A DNA stretch of 64,000 bases, from assembly GCF_039524395.1 (NCBI RefSeq), contig NZ_BAAAGO010000041.1, one strand, 5' to 3'. A program made the position numbers and the translations under genes. The DNA comes from Micropruina glycogenica. Its GTDB lineage: Bacteria > Actinomycetota > Actinomycetes > Propionibacteriales > Propionibacteriaceae. The notes beneath the pieces are model-generated. The model did not search any database and was not told the DNA's origin. It saw only the letters and a program-made list of their open reading frames with translations. Below, piece by piece: positions 1 through 9,062 of the stretch (within the stretch, counting starts at the first letter, position 1; every line of letters starts with the position of its first letter).

Positions 1-338
1 GCTCGACCATCGGCCGGCCATGACCGGATGGATCTCGACAAGTTCGATCATCACCCTTGATCGCACTTGTGCTTGGCGCAACTGGGCGAGCCGACACTCG
101 GCCGCCGGGTGGGGGTCAGAATTCGACCGGCGTGGGCACAGGCGCTGACATTGTCGTGGCCCGCTGAGTGTGGTGAAGTGCGCCGGCGCCGTGGGTGAAG
201 CCGCTGACCAGGTGGGATCGGTGGCGGCAAATTCAGCCGAACGCAGCGCCGGCGGGTGGAGCGACGAGTATGGCCGCGATCTGGATCGTGGTGACCGGGG
301 AGGATGTTGGGTCCAGTCAAGTAGGACTTTCCGACAAC

Positions 339-358
339 TTGGGGGACGTTGGGGGACG
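339..358. repeat. Tandem 10-bp direct repeat TTGGGGGACG x2
   Basis: Two perfect head-to-tail copies of TTGGGGGACG lie about one helical turn apart. The same arrangement with a single base change (TTAGGGGACG x2) is at 12671-12690. In both places a block ending GGCCACATGCT begins 62 bp downstream. Inference: a binding site for a regulator, or iteron-like sites, in a duplicated promoter region. Confidence 0.7.
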
Positions 359-420
359 TCGCTTTCACTTGGTCTTTCAGTCCCTTGTGTGCGTCCTTTT
401 GCGGCTGGTTTGAAGGAGGC

Positions 421-443
421 GGTGACATCGACGGCCACATGCT
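421..443. promoter_or_regulatory. Conserved block shared with the region at 12753
   Basis: Twenty of 23 positions match 12753-12775; both copies begin GGTGAC and end GGCCACATGCT. Both lie at the same distance after a tandem 10-bp repeat. In both copies an ATG inside the block opens a short reading frame beginning M-L-L. Here it stops after 12 codons. In the other copy it runs in frame into the sigma-like gene. It may be a leader or a conserved operator. Confidence 0.5.
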
Positions 444-562
444 CCTGCTCGGATGTCTCCATAGTTCCCGCGGGTGATGGCCGGACACGAGGCTTCACGC
501 ACGTCAGGCGAGATTTCCCCCGGGATCTGCGGTATCCGACCATCACCTCCAGGAGAGACGCG

Positions 563-799
563 ATGAGCAGCACCAGGGAAACGGCGGGCAGCCAGCGCCC
601 GCGAGGATGGCTTTCGCTGCGGCAGGCAGCCACCATCTACGGGGTTAGCGTTGACACCCTCCGACGCCGCATCACAGTCGGCAAACTGCCGGCCCGCCGC
701 TTCGGTCCCCGACTCATCAGGGTGCAAGCCTCTGACGTCGAGGCCCTATTACGGCCAATCCCCACGATCGGCACCATCCACGCGCGACACAGCGCATGA
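563..799 (+). CDS. Excisionase/MerR-type helix-turn-helix DNA-binding protein
   Basis: A 78-residue protein whose core (about residues 15-65) has the winged-helix pattern of excisionase-type (HTH_17) proteins: W-L-S-L-R-Q-A-A-T-I-Y-G-V-S-V-D-T-L-R-R-R, then G-K-L-P-A-R-R-F-G and an R-V-x-x-x-D-V-E-A-L-L tail. The ATG at 563 follows AGGAGAG with good spacing. It stands alone, downstream of the duplicated repeat/leader module, and probably binds DNA in control of excision or transfer. No integrase is visible nearby, so a pure regulator role is equally possible. Confidence 0.8.
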   Translation: MSSTRETAGSQRPRGWLSLRQAATIYGVSVDTLRRRITVGKLPARRFGPRLIRVQASDVEALLRPIPTIGTIHARHSA

Positions 800-1256
800 A
801 CAAGTTTCCTGCATTGTTCAAAGGATGCGTTCAAGCACCAACAGCGCGATCGGCAGAGGACGGCGCTGCGGTCCAAGCCGGTCGCTCGGCTACGCTCTCC
901 GAACTCGATTCCCCGAAGGGCTTCTGACGCGGGGTGATGGGCCCCTCAGCGTTGGCACGGCGGGGTGTGCTGTCGTCTGCCGCGGGTAGGGCAGTGTCCA
1001 GAAAGAACCTTCGCATCTCAGGCCGGTATGGACCGGCGTAGTGGCCGCCCTTGGCGCGATCTGCGGCCCACGCCCAGATCCCACCCAAGTCGGCGAGGAC
1101 TGCCCGCCTCCAATGGACGCCCTCGTCGTCGCCGTCTCAGGCATCGTTGAGTCGTTGACCGCCCGCCGAAGATTCGGCGCCGGGGATTGGACGGTCAGGT
1201 GCGGCCCTGCGGTCAATGAACCCCGTGCTAATGGCCGGGCAGCTCCGGCCTCGGGA

Positions 1257-1280
1257 CCGATTATTCCGCGGAATAATCGG
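1257..1280. promoter_or_regulatory. Palindrome copy 1 (ATTATTCCGCGGAATAAT core)
   Basis: The 18-bp perfect palindrome ATTATTCCGCGGAATAAT (1260-1277) is extended by CCG on the left and CGG on the right, giving a 24-bp perfect inverted repeat. It lies about 127 bp upstream of the lipoprotein start that opens the pilus region. Four other copies lie at 12547, 12615, 25427 and 34459. The A/T-rich arms stand out against the G+C-rich surroundings. Likely the operator of a plasmid/ICE regulator. Confidence 0.75.
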
Positions 1281-1338
1281 GACCGGCATCCGGTCGCTCG
1301 CGCTGTACTCTCGTCACACCACCCCAGGTTTAGAACCC

Positions 1339-1354
1339 ACTTCTACGTAGAAGT
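1339..1354. promoter_or_regulatory. 16-bp perfect palindrome ACTTCTACGTAGAAGT
   Basis: A perfect inverted repeat ending 52 bp before the lipoprotein ATG. Its CTACG/CGTAG half-sites also occur, spaced by four bases, in the inverted repeat at 42966-42993. It may be an operator for the lipoprotein/pilus transcript. Confidence 0.5.
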
Positions 1355-1406
1355 TGTCCGAAACCCGTCACCGTCAACGGCTGAAAGGGTGGTGAAGGAG
1401 GGTTCT

Positions 1407-2005
1407 ATGTCGATCGCACGTCTACGAACCGCGGCAGTGGCCTCAGCCGCCATTGTTGCCCTTGTGGGTTGCACTGCAACACCCGTCGTGCCTCCCTCGT
1501 CTGAAGTTCCGTCAGCGACCAGCTCACCCACCCCCTCAGGCTCGCCCACGCCGGCGTCGAGCTGGAGCGCAGAGCAGCAGGCGGCGATCGATGCGGTGCA
1601 CGGCTACTCAGAGACGTCACTGCGGATTGGCGCCGATCCGTCCAAGTACACCGAGGCCCAGATGAGAGCCGAGTTCAAGAAGTACCTCGGTGGGGACATG
1701 GTTCCGAACAACGTCGGCGCAATGATGACCTTGAAGAAGAAGGGGTGGCACTACGAGGGCGATGTGAGAGTTCTGTCGCTCAACGCTACGAAGGCGGTAG
1801 ACAACCACAGCGAACGCGGGCTCGAAGTGCATGTCACAGTTTGTCGAGATCAGTCGGCAATCCGAGTTGCAGACAAGTCAGGGAATCTCGCCAACACTGA
1901 TCAGCCGCCGAAGTTCAACTTGCGCCAGTACTCAGTGCGAAAGCCCGCAGGGTCCCACACCTGGCGGGTTTACGGCATCGCGACCGTGGATGGACGGTGC
2001 GGCTC

Positions 2006-2009
<4 letters not shown>
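1407..2009 (+). CDS. Secreted lipoprotein of unknown function
   Basis: A 200-residue protein with a charged N-terminus, a hydrophobic stretch and the lipobox L-V-G-C at residues 19-22, so it should be lipidated at Cys22 and held on the outer face of the membrane. A Ser/Thr/Pro-rich linker (about 23-55) leads to a compact domain of about 140 residues with no motif I recognise. The ATG at 1407 follows AAGGAGGG. Reading further upstream is possible but crosses non-coding palindromes. The next gene overlaps its stop (GTGA), so the two are translationally coupled and belong to the pilus-region transcript. Confidence 0.75.
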
Positions 2010-2770
<761 letters not shown>

Positions 2771-2794
2771 ATCACGAGAAGGGGTGATGAGGAC

Positions 2795-3493
2795 GTGGCG
2801 TTAAGCGTTCTGACCAAGAGGAACGGTAAAGAGGCCGCATCGGAGGCCGTGCCGCCGGCGGGAGGCCCTGCTCCGCATGAGACTGCCGCCACGTCGCCCC
2901 GGTTGCGTCGGCGCCCGCTGCTGCTGGTGGTTGGTGTCGCTCTGCTGGTGATGGGGGCGATGGCGGGCGTCTGGCTGTGGTCGGCCGCCTCGACGAGCGT
3001 GGAGGTGGTGGTGGTTCGAGCTGATGTGCAGCGCGGCGCGATCATTCCTGCCTCGGCGTTGGGTCGGGTGCGGGTGACGGTGGATCCGTCGGTGCAGACG
3101 GTGCCCGGCGACCAGATGGCGTCGATGGTAGGCCGCTCGGCGGCTGTCGACTTGAGTGCTGGCGCCTTGCTAACACCGAGTCAGGTGACTGACTTGGTGC
3201 AGCCGGCGGAGGGGATGTCGATGGTGGGTATCCCGGTCGCGCCTGGCTTGATGCCGGCGGAACCGTTGCGCGCCGGCGATCAGGTTCGTTTGGTGCAGAC
3301 ACCCGGCCCGAGCGGTGAGGTGAGCGACAAGAATCCGAGCCCGGCGGTGATTACTGCCACGGTGGTGCGGGTGACGCCGGGGGAGACCCAGACGGTGGTG
3401 GATGTGCTGGTGACGCAGGACAAGTCGGCCGAGCTGGCGGCCCGAGCCGCCACTGGCAAGGTGGCTGTCGTTCTGGACTCCCGCGAGCGGTAG
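2795..3493 (+). CDS. SAF-domain pilus assembly protein, CpaB/RcpC-like
   Basis: A 232-residue protein with a short cytoplasmic N-terminus, one membrane segment at about 45-67 and an outside domain typical of SAF/CpaB proteins (A-D-V-Q-R-G-A-I-I-P-A-S-A-L-G at about 75-90, then M-V-G-R-S-A-A-V-D-L and P-S-Q-V-T-D). In Tad systems RcpC/CpaB is an accessory assembly protein near the pilus base. It lies directly upstream of the TadZ-like and TadA genes. The GTG start at 2795 follows GATGAGGA. Overall similarity to named CpaB proteins is probably modest. Confidence 0.75.
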   Translation: MALSVLTKRNGKEAASEAVPPAGGPAPHETAATSPRLRRRPLLLVVGVALLVMGAMAGVWLWSAASTSVEVVVVRADVQRGAIIPASALGRVRVTVDPSVQTVPGDQMASMVGRSAAVDLSAGALLTPSQVTDLVQPAEGMSMVGIPVAPGLMPAEPLRAGDQVRLVQTPGPSGEVSDKNPSPAVITATVVRVTPGETQTVVDVLVTQDKSAELAARAATGKVAVVLDSRER

Positions 3494-3507
3494 GGGAGGC
3501 AACGCTG

Positions 3508-4344
3508 ATGGCTTTGGTGACGTTGGTGTCGGCGGCGGGTTCGCCCGGGGTGACCACGACCGGGTTGGGGTTGGCGTTGTGCTGGCCACGTCCGGTGGTG
3601 TTGGTGGAGGCCGATCCCGCGGGTTCGTCAGCGTTGGCGGCCGGCTACTTCCGGGGGCAGGTTGATCATGCCGGTTTGGTGGATTTGGCGATGGCGCACC
3701 GTAGCGGCCTGCTGGCTGAGGCGTTGCCACGGATCGTGATGGGTGTGCCGGACACCGACGTGTCGATCCTGTTCGGCTCACGCTCTCATGAGCAGGCTCC
3801 TGGCTTGGCACGGTTGTGGGAGCCGCTGCTGCGGGCGTTGCGGGAGGTGGCCGCTGACGGCCAGGACGTGATCGTGGATGGTGGCAGGCTGGGGTTGGCG
3901 AGCTGGCCTCGCCAGCTGGTTGCCCATTCGGATCTGACTTTGCTGGTGACCCGTTCGACGTTGCCGGCGTTGGTGGCGGCGCGGTCCTGGGCGGAGTCGT
4001 TGGCGGAAGATGTGCTGCCCGGCCATGACGTGAAGCTGCTGCTGGTTGGTGAGGGCCAGCCGTACAGGGCAGGCGAGGTCGCCAAAACACTCGGACTGGG
4101 GGTGGCCGCCACCGTCGGTTGGGATCCGGCCCGAGCCGCCGTGTACTCGCAGGGTGCCGACAAGCCGGCACCACGCTTCGGTGGCGCGAAAGCGGCGGAT
4201 CGGGCATTTCGACATTCGGCCTACGCCGCCAGCCTTCAACGCAGCGCGGAGGCGATTGGGTCGCTCACTGAGCTAACCCGCCGCGACACCCAACTGTTTC
4301 GCGGCATGATCGCCGCCCGCACCCGCCAGGAGGTCTCCCCATGA
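3508..4344 (+). CDS. TadZ/CpaE-like ATPase of the MinD/ParA fold, degenerate
   Basis: A 278-residue MinD-like protein. Strand 1 leads into an atypical P-loop (A-G-S-P-G-V-T-T-T-G, residues 10-19) that keeps the Thr residues but lacks the deviant-Walker lysines. V-E-A-D-P-A-G-S follows at about 30-38 and V-D-G-G-R-L near 120. TadZ/CpaE proteins place the Tad machine in the cell and often have weakened ATPase motifs, which fits. Its stop overlaps the next ATG (ATGA). The gene lies between the CpaB-like and TadA genes, the usual TadZ position. Confidence 0.75.
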   Translation: MALVTLVSAAGSPGVTTTGLGLALCWPRPVVLVEADPAGSSALAAGYFRGQVDHAGLVDLAMAHRSGLLAEALPRIVMGVPDTDVSILFGSRSHEQAPGLARLWEPLLRALREVAADGQDVIVDGGRLGLASWPRQLVAHSDLTLLVTRSTLPALVAARSWAESLAEDVLPGHDVKLLLVGEGQPYRAGEVAKTLGLGVAATVGWDPARAAVYSQGADKPAPRFGGAKAADRAFRHSAYAASLQRSAEAIGSLTELTRRDTQLFRGMIAARTRQEVSP

Positions 4345-4508
4345 GCACCGATCAGCCGCAGCACAGCACGAACCAGACCGAGAGCAGCACAGAACCGATG
4401 ACAAGGGTGCGCGTGGACCTGGTGTACGGGGAGGGCGAGATGCGTCGGCCGATGCGTGAGGATGCCGACTTCGCACGACTGGTGCGAGACGGGCTGGGGC
4501 AGCCATGA
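4341..4508 (+). CDS. Small 55-residue protein between tadZ-like and tadA
   Basis: A short gene with ATGA overlaps on both sides (4341-4344 and 4505-4508), so it is almost certainly translated. It encodes 55 residues: a Ser/Thr/Gln-rich N-terminus, then T-R-V-R-V-D-L-V-Y-G-E-G-E-M and a charged helix ending R-L-V-R-D-G-L-G. There is no membrane segment or known motif. The position suggests a small partner of the TadZ-like protein or the TadA ATPase, but the function is unknown. Confidence 0.75.
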   Translation: MSTDQPQHSTNQTESSTEPMTRVRVDLVYGEGEMRRPMREDADFARLVRDGLGQP

Positions 4509-6085
4509 GTGCGATCGAGTTTCCCGAGGAAGACCACGAGAGCCCGCTGGAACTGCCAGTGTTCGGCGGATCAGGAGTCGGGCAGGGCCGGGTGCGGTCA
4601 GCATTCCGCTACGGCCGCGGCGACGCCGACGACATCGAGCCGCCAGTCGCCTCGCTGGACAAGGCGCGACAGATTCGGCAGCGCGCCGAGCAGGTAGATC
4701 CTGACCAGGTAGATCATGCTCAGCCTGCGGCGCCGGCGAATCCGATGGATTGGGAGTTGGTGGCGCAGCTGCGGGCCGAGGTGTCACGCCGGCTGTCGGA
4801 CCGGATGGGGGATGCCCAGTGGAGTGTCGAGCGCCGCGAGGATGAGGGGCGTGACCTGATCGGCGCCTTGCTCGACGAGCGGGCCGCCGAAGCTTTGGCG
4901 CGGCGCGCTGAGGCCGACTCGTTGGCGCAGCAGGAGGCGCTGGCGAAAGCGGTGTTCGACGCAGTGTTCGGGCTGGGCCGTCTGCAACCGTTGGTGGACG
5001 ACGAACGGGCCGAGAACATTCTCATCAGCGGCTGCGATCGCGTCATCGTGGAACACGCCGATGGCACGCTGTGGCCCGGCGACGCGGTCGCCGAGACCGA
5101 CAAGGAGCTGGAAGAGTTCATCGCGTTTCTTGCCGAACGGTCCCCTAATCCTCGCTCCTTTACCCGCAGCCAGCCATCGCTGAACCTGACCCTGCCTGAC
5201 GGGTCACGGCTAGCCGCGGCGCTTGATACCGCCCGGATTTCGGTGGTGATCCGCAGGCATCGGATCCGACAAGTCACGTTGGCCGAGCTGGTCGAATGGG
5301 GCAGCATCACCGAAACGATGGCTGACTTTCTGCAGGCCGCGGTGCGGGCCGGGTTGTCGATCGTGGTGGCCGGTGGTCAGGGTGCCGGCAAGACCACGTT
5401 CCTGCGGGCCCTGTGCGCCGCCATCGATCCCTCTGAGGTGTTGGGCACTTTCGAGTCCGAGTACGAACTCTTCCTGCACGAGATGCCCGAGCAGCACCAC
5501 ATGGTGTTTCCGTGGGAGGCGCGGGAGGGTTCCGGCGAGCGTGGCGCCAACGGCCGCTCGGCCGGCTCGCGTACCACCGCTGAGCAGATCCGCAGCTCCT
5601 TCCGGTTCCGGCTGGATCGGCAGATCCTGGGCGAAATCCTCGGCCCGGAAGTGTGGTCGATGGTCAAGCTGATGGAGTCCGGGCCGGGGTCGCTGTCCAC
5701 CACTCACGCCGCTAGCGCGGCCAAGACGATGCGCAAGCTGGTCACCTGTGCGATGGAGGCCGGCCCGAACATGAACGAGGAGGCGGTCGCTGCGAAGCTG
5801 GCCGACTCGATCGACCTGGTCGTGCAGCTCGGCTGCGACATCGTCAAAGGGCCGCAGGGGTCAGCCGGACGCAAGGTTCGCTACGTGTCGGAGGTGCTGC
5901 AGATCACGCCGGGTGAGCGGCCACGCGGCTACGGCATGAATCAAGTGTTTCGTCGGGTGCCGGGCCAATGCGGGGTAGCGCACACCCGGCCCGATGACCT
6001 CATGGTCGACCTGATCGGCGCCGGGTTCGACCTGGACCGGTTCGAACACGAACGCCTCGCGAACCGTCCCGAGGCGGCATCGTGA
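4505..6085 (+). CDS. tadA: TadA/CpaF-type secretion ATPase
   Basis: A 526-residue member of the type II/IV secretion ATPase family that would power Flp pilus assembly at the inner face of the membrane. The N-terminal domain carries the CpaF pattern (P-L-V-D-D-E-R-A-E-N-I-L-I near 163). The ATPase core has Walker A G-G-Q-G-A-G-K-T at 290-297, a Walker B region around R-Q-I-L-G-E-I at 372-378 and the S-T-T-H-A segment near 398. It is coupled to both neighbours: ATGA on the left and GTGA on the right into tadB. Family membership is secure. The pilus role follows from the neighbours, since relatives also serve other secretion systems. Confidence 0.95.
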   Translation: MSAIEFPEEDHESPLELPVFGGSGVGQGRVRSAFRYGRGDADDIEPPVASLDKARQIRQRAEQVDPDQVDHAQPAAPANPMDWELVAQLRAEVSRRLSDRMGDAQWSVERREDEGRDLIGALLDERAAEALARRAEADSLAQQEALAKAVFDAVFGLGRLQPLVDDERAENILISGCDRVIVEHADGTLWPGDAVAETDKELEEFIAFLAERSPNPRSFTRSQPSLNLTLPDGSRLAAALDTARISVVIRRHRIRQVTLAELVEWGSITETMADFLQAAVRAGLSIVVAGGQGAGKTTFLRALCAAIDPSEVLGTFESEYELFLHEMPEQHHMVFPWEAREGSGERGANGRSAGSRTTAEQIRSSFRFRLDRQILGEILGPEVWSMVKLMESGPGSLSTTHAASAAKTMRKLVTCAMEAGPNMNEEAVAAKLADSIDLVVQLGCDIVKGPQGSAGRKVRYVSEVLQITPGERPRGYGMNQVFRRVPGQCGVAHTRPDDLMVDLIGAGFDLDRFEHERLANRPEAAS

Positions 6086-6954
6086 GCACCGGAGCGTTCC
6101 TGTCCGCAGTGGCCGGGGTGCTGTTCATGGCCGGCGTGTGCCTCATGTGGGCCGGTCTTCAGCGGGTACCGCCGGCGCCGGCGCGGCCGCGCCAGGCCAG
6201 GAAGCCGGGCCGTTGGGCGAAGACACCGCCTGCGGTGCGTTGGGCGGCTGTGGCGGCCTTCATTGCCGGATGGGTGATCGGGCTGGTGACCGGCTGGTGG
6301 ATCGCCATCGCAGTGCTGCCGATCGCGGTGCTGGCCTTGCCTGCACTGTTGATGGTGTCGGGGGAGGGCAAGGTGATCGCCCGCCTGGAGGCCATGTCGG
6401 AATGGACCCACAGCTTGGCCGGGGTGCTGATCGCTGGGCAGGCGTTGGAGGGTGCGTTGGAGGTGTCGCTGCGCTCGGTGCCCGAGCCAATCAAACCCGA
6501 GGTCACCAGGCTGGTGGCACGGCTGAGGGCACGCTGGCCAACCGACGCGGCCTTGAGGGCGTTCGCCGATGATCTCAACGACGCCACCGGGGATCTGGTC
6601 TGTGCGGCGTTGATGGTGGGCGCTCAGCTTCGTGGCGAAGGTTTGGCGGCGGTGCTGAGCGGTTTGGCTGAGTCAGTTGCTGAGGATGTGCGGGCCCGCC
6701 GCCAGGTTGAGGCGGATCGCAGTAAGCCCCGGGCCATCGCCCGCCAGGTGACGCTGATCTCACTACTGATGCTGACCGGGTTGGGGTTGATGGGCAACAT
6801 CATGTCCGCCTACCACACGCCAGTCGGCCAGATCATCTTGGCTGTCCTGCTGGCCTGCTACGCCGGGTGCCTGTGGTGGATGCGGCGGCTCTCGATCATC
6901 CCTGAGCCGCCTCGCTTCATGGGAGTCGAGTTGCGCGGGAAGGGGCCGGCATGA
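6082..6954 (+). CDS. tadB: TadB-like type II secretion F-domain membrane protein
   Basis: A 290-residue membrane protein with segments at the N-terminus, around 53-90 (two adjacent helices) and two near the C-terminus (about 215-265), enclosing a soluble T2SF-type helical domain (about 100-210; W-T-H-S-L-A-G-V-L-I-A-G-Q-A-L-E near its start). TadB and TadC form the inner-membrane platform that TadA drives. The GTG start overlaps the tadA stop, and the gene ends with an ATGA overlap into tadC. Confidence 0.9.
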   Translation: MSTGAFLSAVAGVLFMAGVCLMWAGLQRVPPAPARPRQARKPGRWAKTPPAVRWAAVAAFIAGWVIGLVTGWWIAIAVLPIAVLALPALLMVSGEGKVIARLEAMSEWTHSLAGVLIAGQALEGALEVSLRSVPEPIKPEVTRLVARLRARWPTDAALRAFADDLNDATGDLVCAALMVGAQLRGEGLAAVLSGLAESVAEDVRARRQVEADRSKPRAIARQVTLISLLMLTGLGLMGNIMSAYHTPVGQIILAVLLACYAGCLWWMRRLSIIPEPPRFMGVELRGKGPA

Positions 6955-7856
6955 CCCTGCTGCAGATGTGGATCGCGGCCGGGCTGCTGGCCGGTGCCGG
7001 CGTGCTGTTCCTGGTCTGGTATCTGCTGCCCGCAGATCCCGACCTGGGCGATGTCATGGCCCGACTCCGTCCCGGCCTGACCAGCCCCAGCAGACCTTCC
7101 ACCCCATCACCGGCAGATGAAACGCTGTCCAGCCGGGTCGGCCGATGGGGCCAGCGGCACCTCCCATCGGGGCTACGCGGCGAGGCCCCTACCCGGGACC
7201 TGGCCTTACTGGGCACTCCGGTGCATGTCTTCTACGGCGAGAAACTGCTGCACGCCGGCGCGGCCTTGCTGATCGTTCCCTTGTTGAGCCTGCTGCTGTC
7301 AATGGCTGTGGATGTCACGCTCTACGTGCCGGCGGCCGCGACGCTGATCCTGGCGGTGCTGTTGTGGTTCGTGCCGAACCTGGAGGTCAAGAAGAACGCC
7401 GCGAAGGCTCGAACGGAGTTTTCCCGCGCGCTTGCCAGCTACATCGACCTGGTCGCGTTGGAACGAAAATCCGGCGGTGCTGCGACCCGGCAGGCACTCG
7501 AGGACGCCGCCCTGCGTGGCGATTCCTGGCCATTCCGCCGGATCAGTGAAGCGTTGGCCCGCAGCGACTTCGCCCGCACTCAGCCCGCCGAGGCGTTGCA
7601 TGAGCTGGCTGTCGAGTTGGCACTGCCCGACCTGGACGACTTGGCCGACACCATGCGGCTGTCAGGTGCCGAGGGTGTCGAGGTCTACGAGACGCTCAGG
7701 AGCAGGTCCAGCTCGATGCGGCAGGCGCGCCTCACCGCCGAGCTGGCTCAGGCCAACGCGATCGGGGAACGCATGGGCATTCCCGTTCCGCTGATGGGAC
7801 TCAGCATCGCCCTGATCGTGGTTGTCGCCGTGATCATGAACCTCGTCGTCCACTAG
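6951..7856 (+). CDS. tadC: TadC-like type II secretion F-domain membrane protein
   Basis: A 301-residue membrane protein with the T2SF layout: an N-terminal helix (about 3-25), a central pair of helices (about 102-145), the conserved F-S-R-A-L-A-S-Y-I-D-L-V-A-L-E-R segment near 160 and a C-terminal helix (about 278-300). It is the partner of the preceding TadB-like protein in the pilus platform and is coupled to it by ATGA. Confidence 0.9.
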   Translation: MTLLQMWIAAGLLAGAGVLFLVWYLLPADPDLGDVMARLRPGLTSPSRPSTPSPADETLSSRVGRWGQRHLPSGLRGEAPTRDLALLGTPVHVFYGEKLLHAGAALLIVPLLSLLLSMAVDVTLYVPAAATLILAVLLWFVPNLEVKKNAAKARTEFSRALASYIDLVALERKSGGAATRQALEDAALRGDSWPFRRISEALARSDFARTQPAEALHELAVELALPDLDDLADTMRLSGAEGVEVYETLRSRSSSMRQARLTAELAQANAIGERMGIPVPLMGLSIALIVVVAVIMNLVVH

Positions 7857-7924
7857 AAGCCTCAACCCCAACGCCGGGCAACCATCAACAAAGGAAAGCC
7901 CCAAGAAAGAAGGAGGAACACCCC

Positions 7925-8119
7925 ATGACTATCGAACTGAGCGCCAAGCTCACCGCATGGTGGACCGTGCTGAACCGTCGGCTGCGTGACGAACAAGGCT
8001 TCTCGGAGACCACTGAGAAGCTGATCATCCTCGCTGTCGTGGCCACCGTCGCCATCGGCGTGACGGTCTTCTTCCGCGGCTACATCGCCGACCTGATCGC
8101 CGCGATCCCCAGGCCCTGA
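7925..8119 (+). CDS. Flp-type pilin
   Basis: A 64-residue protein with a basic leader and the class III prepilin pattern: Q-G-F-S-E-T-T-E at about 26-33 followed by a hydrophobic helix (K-L-I-I-L-A-V-V-A-T-V-A-I-G-V). The Gly with a Glu five residues later marks the expected prepilin-peptidase cleavage site. It is the probable major subunit of the pilus built by the Tad proteins upstream. A strong AAGGAGGA site precedes the ATG, matching a need for high expression. The peptidase is encoded about 20 kb away (27585-28247). Confidence 0.85.
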   Translation: MTIELSAKLTAWWTVLNRRLRDEQGFSETTEKLIILAVVATVAIGVTVFFRGYIADLIAAIPRP

Positions 8120-8154
8120 CCGGGAAACCGCGAGCAAACCACGTACGGGTAGCC

Positions 8155-8631
8155 GTGACAGACATGATGCGCAGCAAGCGCGACCAAGGCCGGGTCGGCC
8201 TCGGTCGCGCTACTCCGGCTGCCCGGACCGGTGGCACGGTGACTCGTTTCGTCCGCAGAATCCGTGACGAGACGGGGTCGGCCTCGGTCGCCTTCCTGCT
8301 GGTTTTCCCTCCGGCGCTGCTGGGTCTCCTGGTCGCGATCATCAGTGCCGCCATGTACTACTACGGCGGCAGCGCCGCCATCACGATCGCCCAGACCGGC
8401 GCCACCGCGGCGGCCGCCGAACATGGCTCCACCGCCGCCTGTCGGGAAGCGTCCGAAGACCTTGCCCGCCGGGTCACCTCCGCTATTCACGACGTGCAGG
8501 TCAGATGCACCCGCAGCGCCACCACCGTCACGGTGACCGTGACCGGCACCCCGCTGAGCCTGATCACCGGCTTCGCTCCGACCGTCACTCACACCGCTAA
8601 CGTCGAGGTCGAGAGGCTGACCGGACCATGA
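8155..8631 (+). CDS. TadE-like minor pilin/pseudopilin
   Basis: A 158-residue protein. A basic N-terminus leads to D-E-T-G-S-A-S-V-A-F-L-L-V-F-P near 38-52 and a hydrophobic helix, the TadE hallmark. An extracellular domain follows with two Cys residues and Thr/Val-rich strands. TadE-like proteins are processed by the prepilin peptidase and are minor pilus components. GTG 8155 is the first start; an in-frame ATG lies a few codons later. Its stop overlaps the next ATG. Confidence 0.8.
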   Translation: MTDMMRSKRDQGRVGLGRATPAARTGGTVTRFVRRIRDETGSASVAFLLVFPPALLGLLVAIISAAMYYYGGSAAITIAQTGATAAAAEHGSTAACREASEDLARRVTSAIHDVQVRCTRSATTVTVTVTGTPLSLITGFAPTVTHTANVEVERLTGP

Positions 8632-9062
8632 ACCGACACCTTGCCGACGACCGCGGCTCGATTCCGGTCGAAACCGTCATCCTCGTCCCAGCCATCGCCA
8701 TGTTCCTGCTGGTGCTGATTCTGGCGGGGCGGATCGCATTGGCCCGCACGGCCGTCGAATCGGCAGCCGCCGACGCCGCACGAAGCGCGTCGATCGCTCG
8801 CACACCCAGCGAAGCGCGTAGTGCTGCTGCTCGGACCGCCGCGAGCAGTCTGGTCAACCAGCAGGTGCCATGCCGCCGCACCAGCGTGGCTGTGGACACC
8901 AGCGGATTCAACATTCCCGTCGGCGCCCCAGCCAGCGTGTCGGTAACCGTCGCGTGCGACGTCGACGTGTCCGGCTTGGCTGGATTGCCCGGTGGGTTGC
9001 CGAACTACCGGGCCGAGTACTCCATGACCAGCCCGCTGGACACCTTCAGGGGGCGGCGATGA
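8628..9062 (+). CDS. TadE-like minor pilin (second copy)
   Basis: A 144-residue protein with D-D-R-G-S-I-P-V-E-T-V-I-L-V-P at about 7-21, the TadE pattern including the key Glu, followed by a hydrophobic helix and an extracellular domain with two Cys residues. It is coupled by ATGA to the genes on both sides. With its neighbours it forms a run of three minor-pilin genes, as expected in an actinobacterial Tad operon. Confidence 0.85.
   Translation: MNRHLADDRGSIPVETVILVPAIAMFLLVLILAGRIALARTAVESAAADAARSASIARTPSEARSAAARTAASSLVNQQVPCRRTSVAVDTSGFNIPVGAPASVSVTVACDVDVSGLAGLPGGLPNYRAEYSMTSPLDTFRGRR

Larger units (their letters stand above)
1..562. other. Non-coding left end and leader of the HTH gene
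   Basis: I see no convincing gene here. Open frames are present but lack a good start or domain-like composition. The stretch holds a pair of perfect 10-bp direct repeats (339-358) and a conserved block (421-443), both of which recur with the same spacing upstream of the sigma-like gene near 12.8 kb. A possible 12-codon leader peptide starts at ATG 439, inside that block, and ends at 477. The rest is G+C-rich and unassigned. Confidence 0.5.
800..1406. other. Intergenic region with two palindromes and a possible gene remnant
   Basis: No intact gene is evident. The stretch holds an 18-bp palindrome flanked by CCG/CGG (1257-1280) and a perfect 16-bp palindrome (1339-1354), both upstream of the lipoprotein gene. 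A TACTCT hexamer at 1306-1311 is a possible -10 element, with the first palindrome just upstream of its -35 position. On the minus strand around 960-1110 a frame reads with natural-looking residues (L-G-G-I-W-A-W-A, then Y-R-P-E-M-R-R-F-F) but has no ATG/GTG start. It may be the remnant of a lost gene. Confidence 0.5.

Noticed and set aside
1041..1406. N-terminal extension of the lipoprotein gene
   Set aside because: It would cross two palindromes and place the lipobox inside the protein. ATG 1407 has a good ribosome site and signal peptide.
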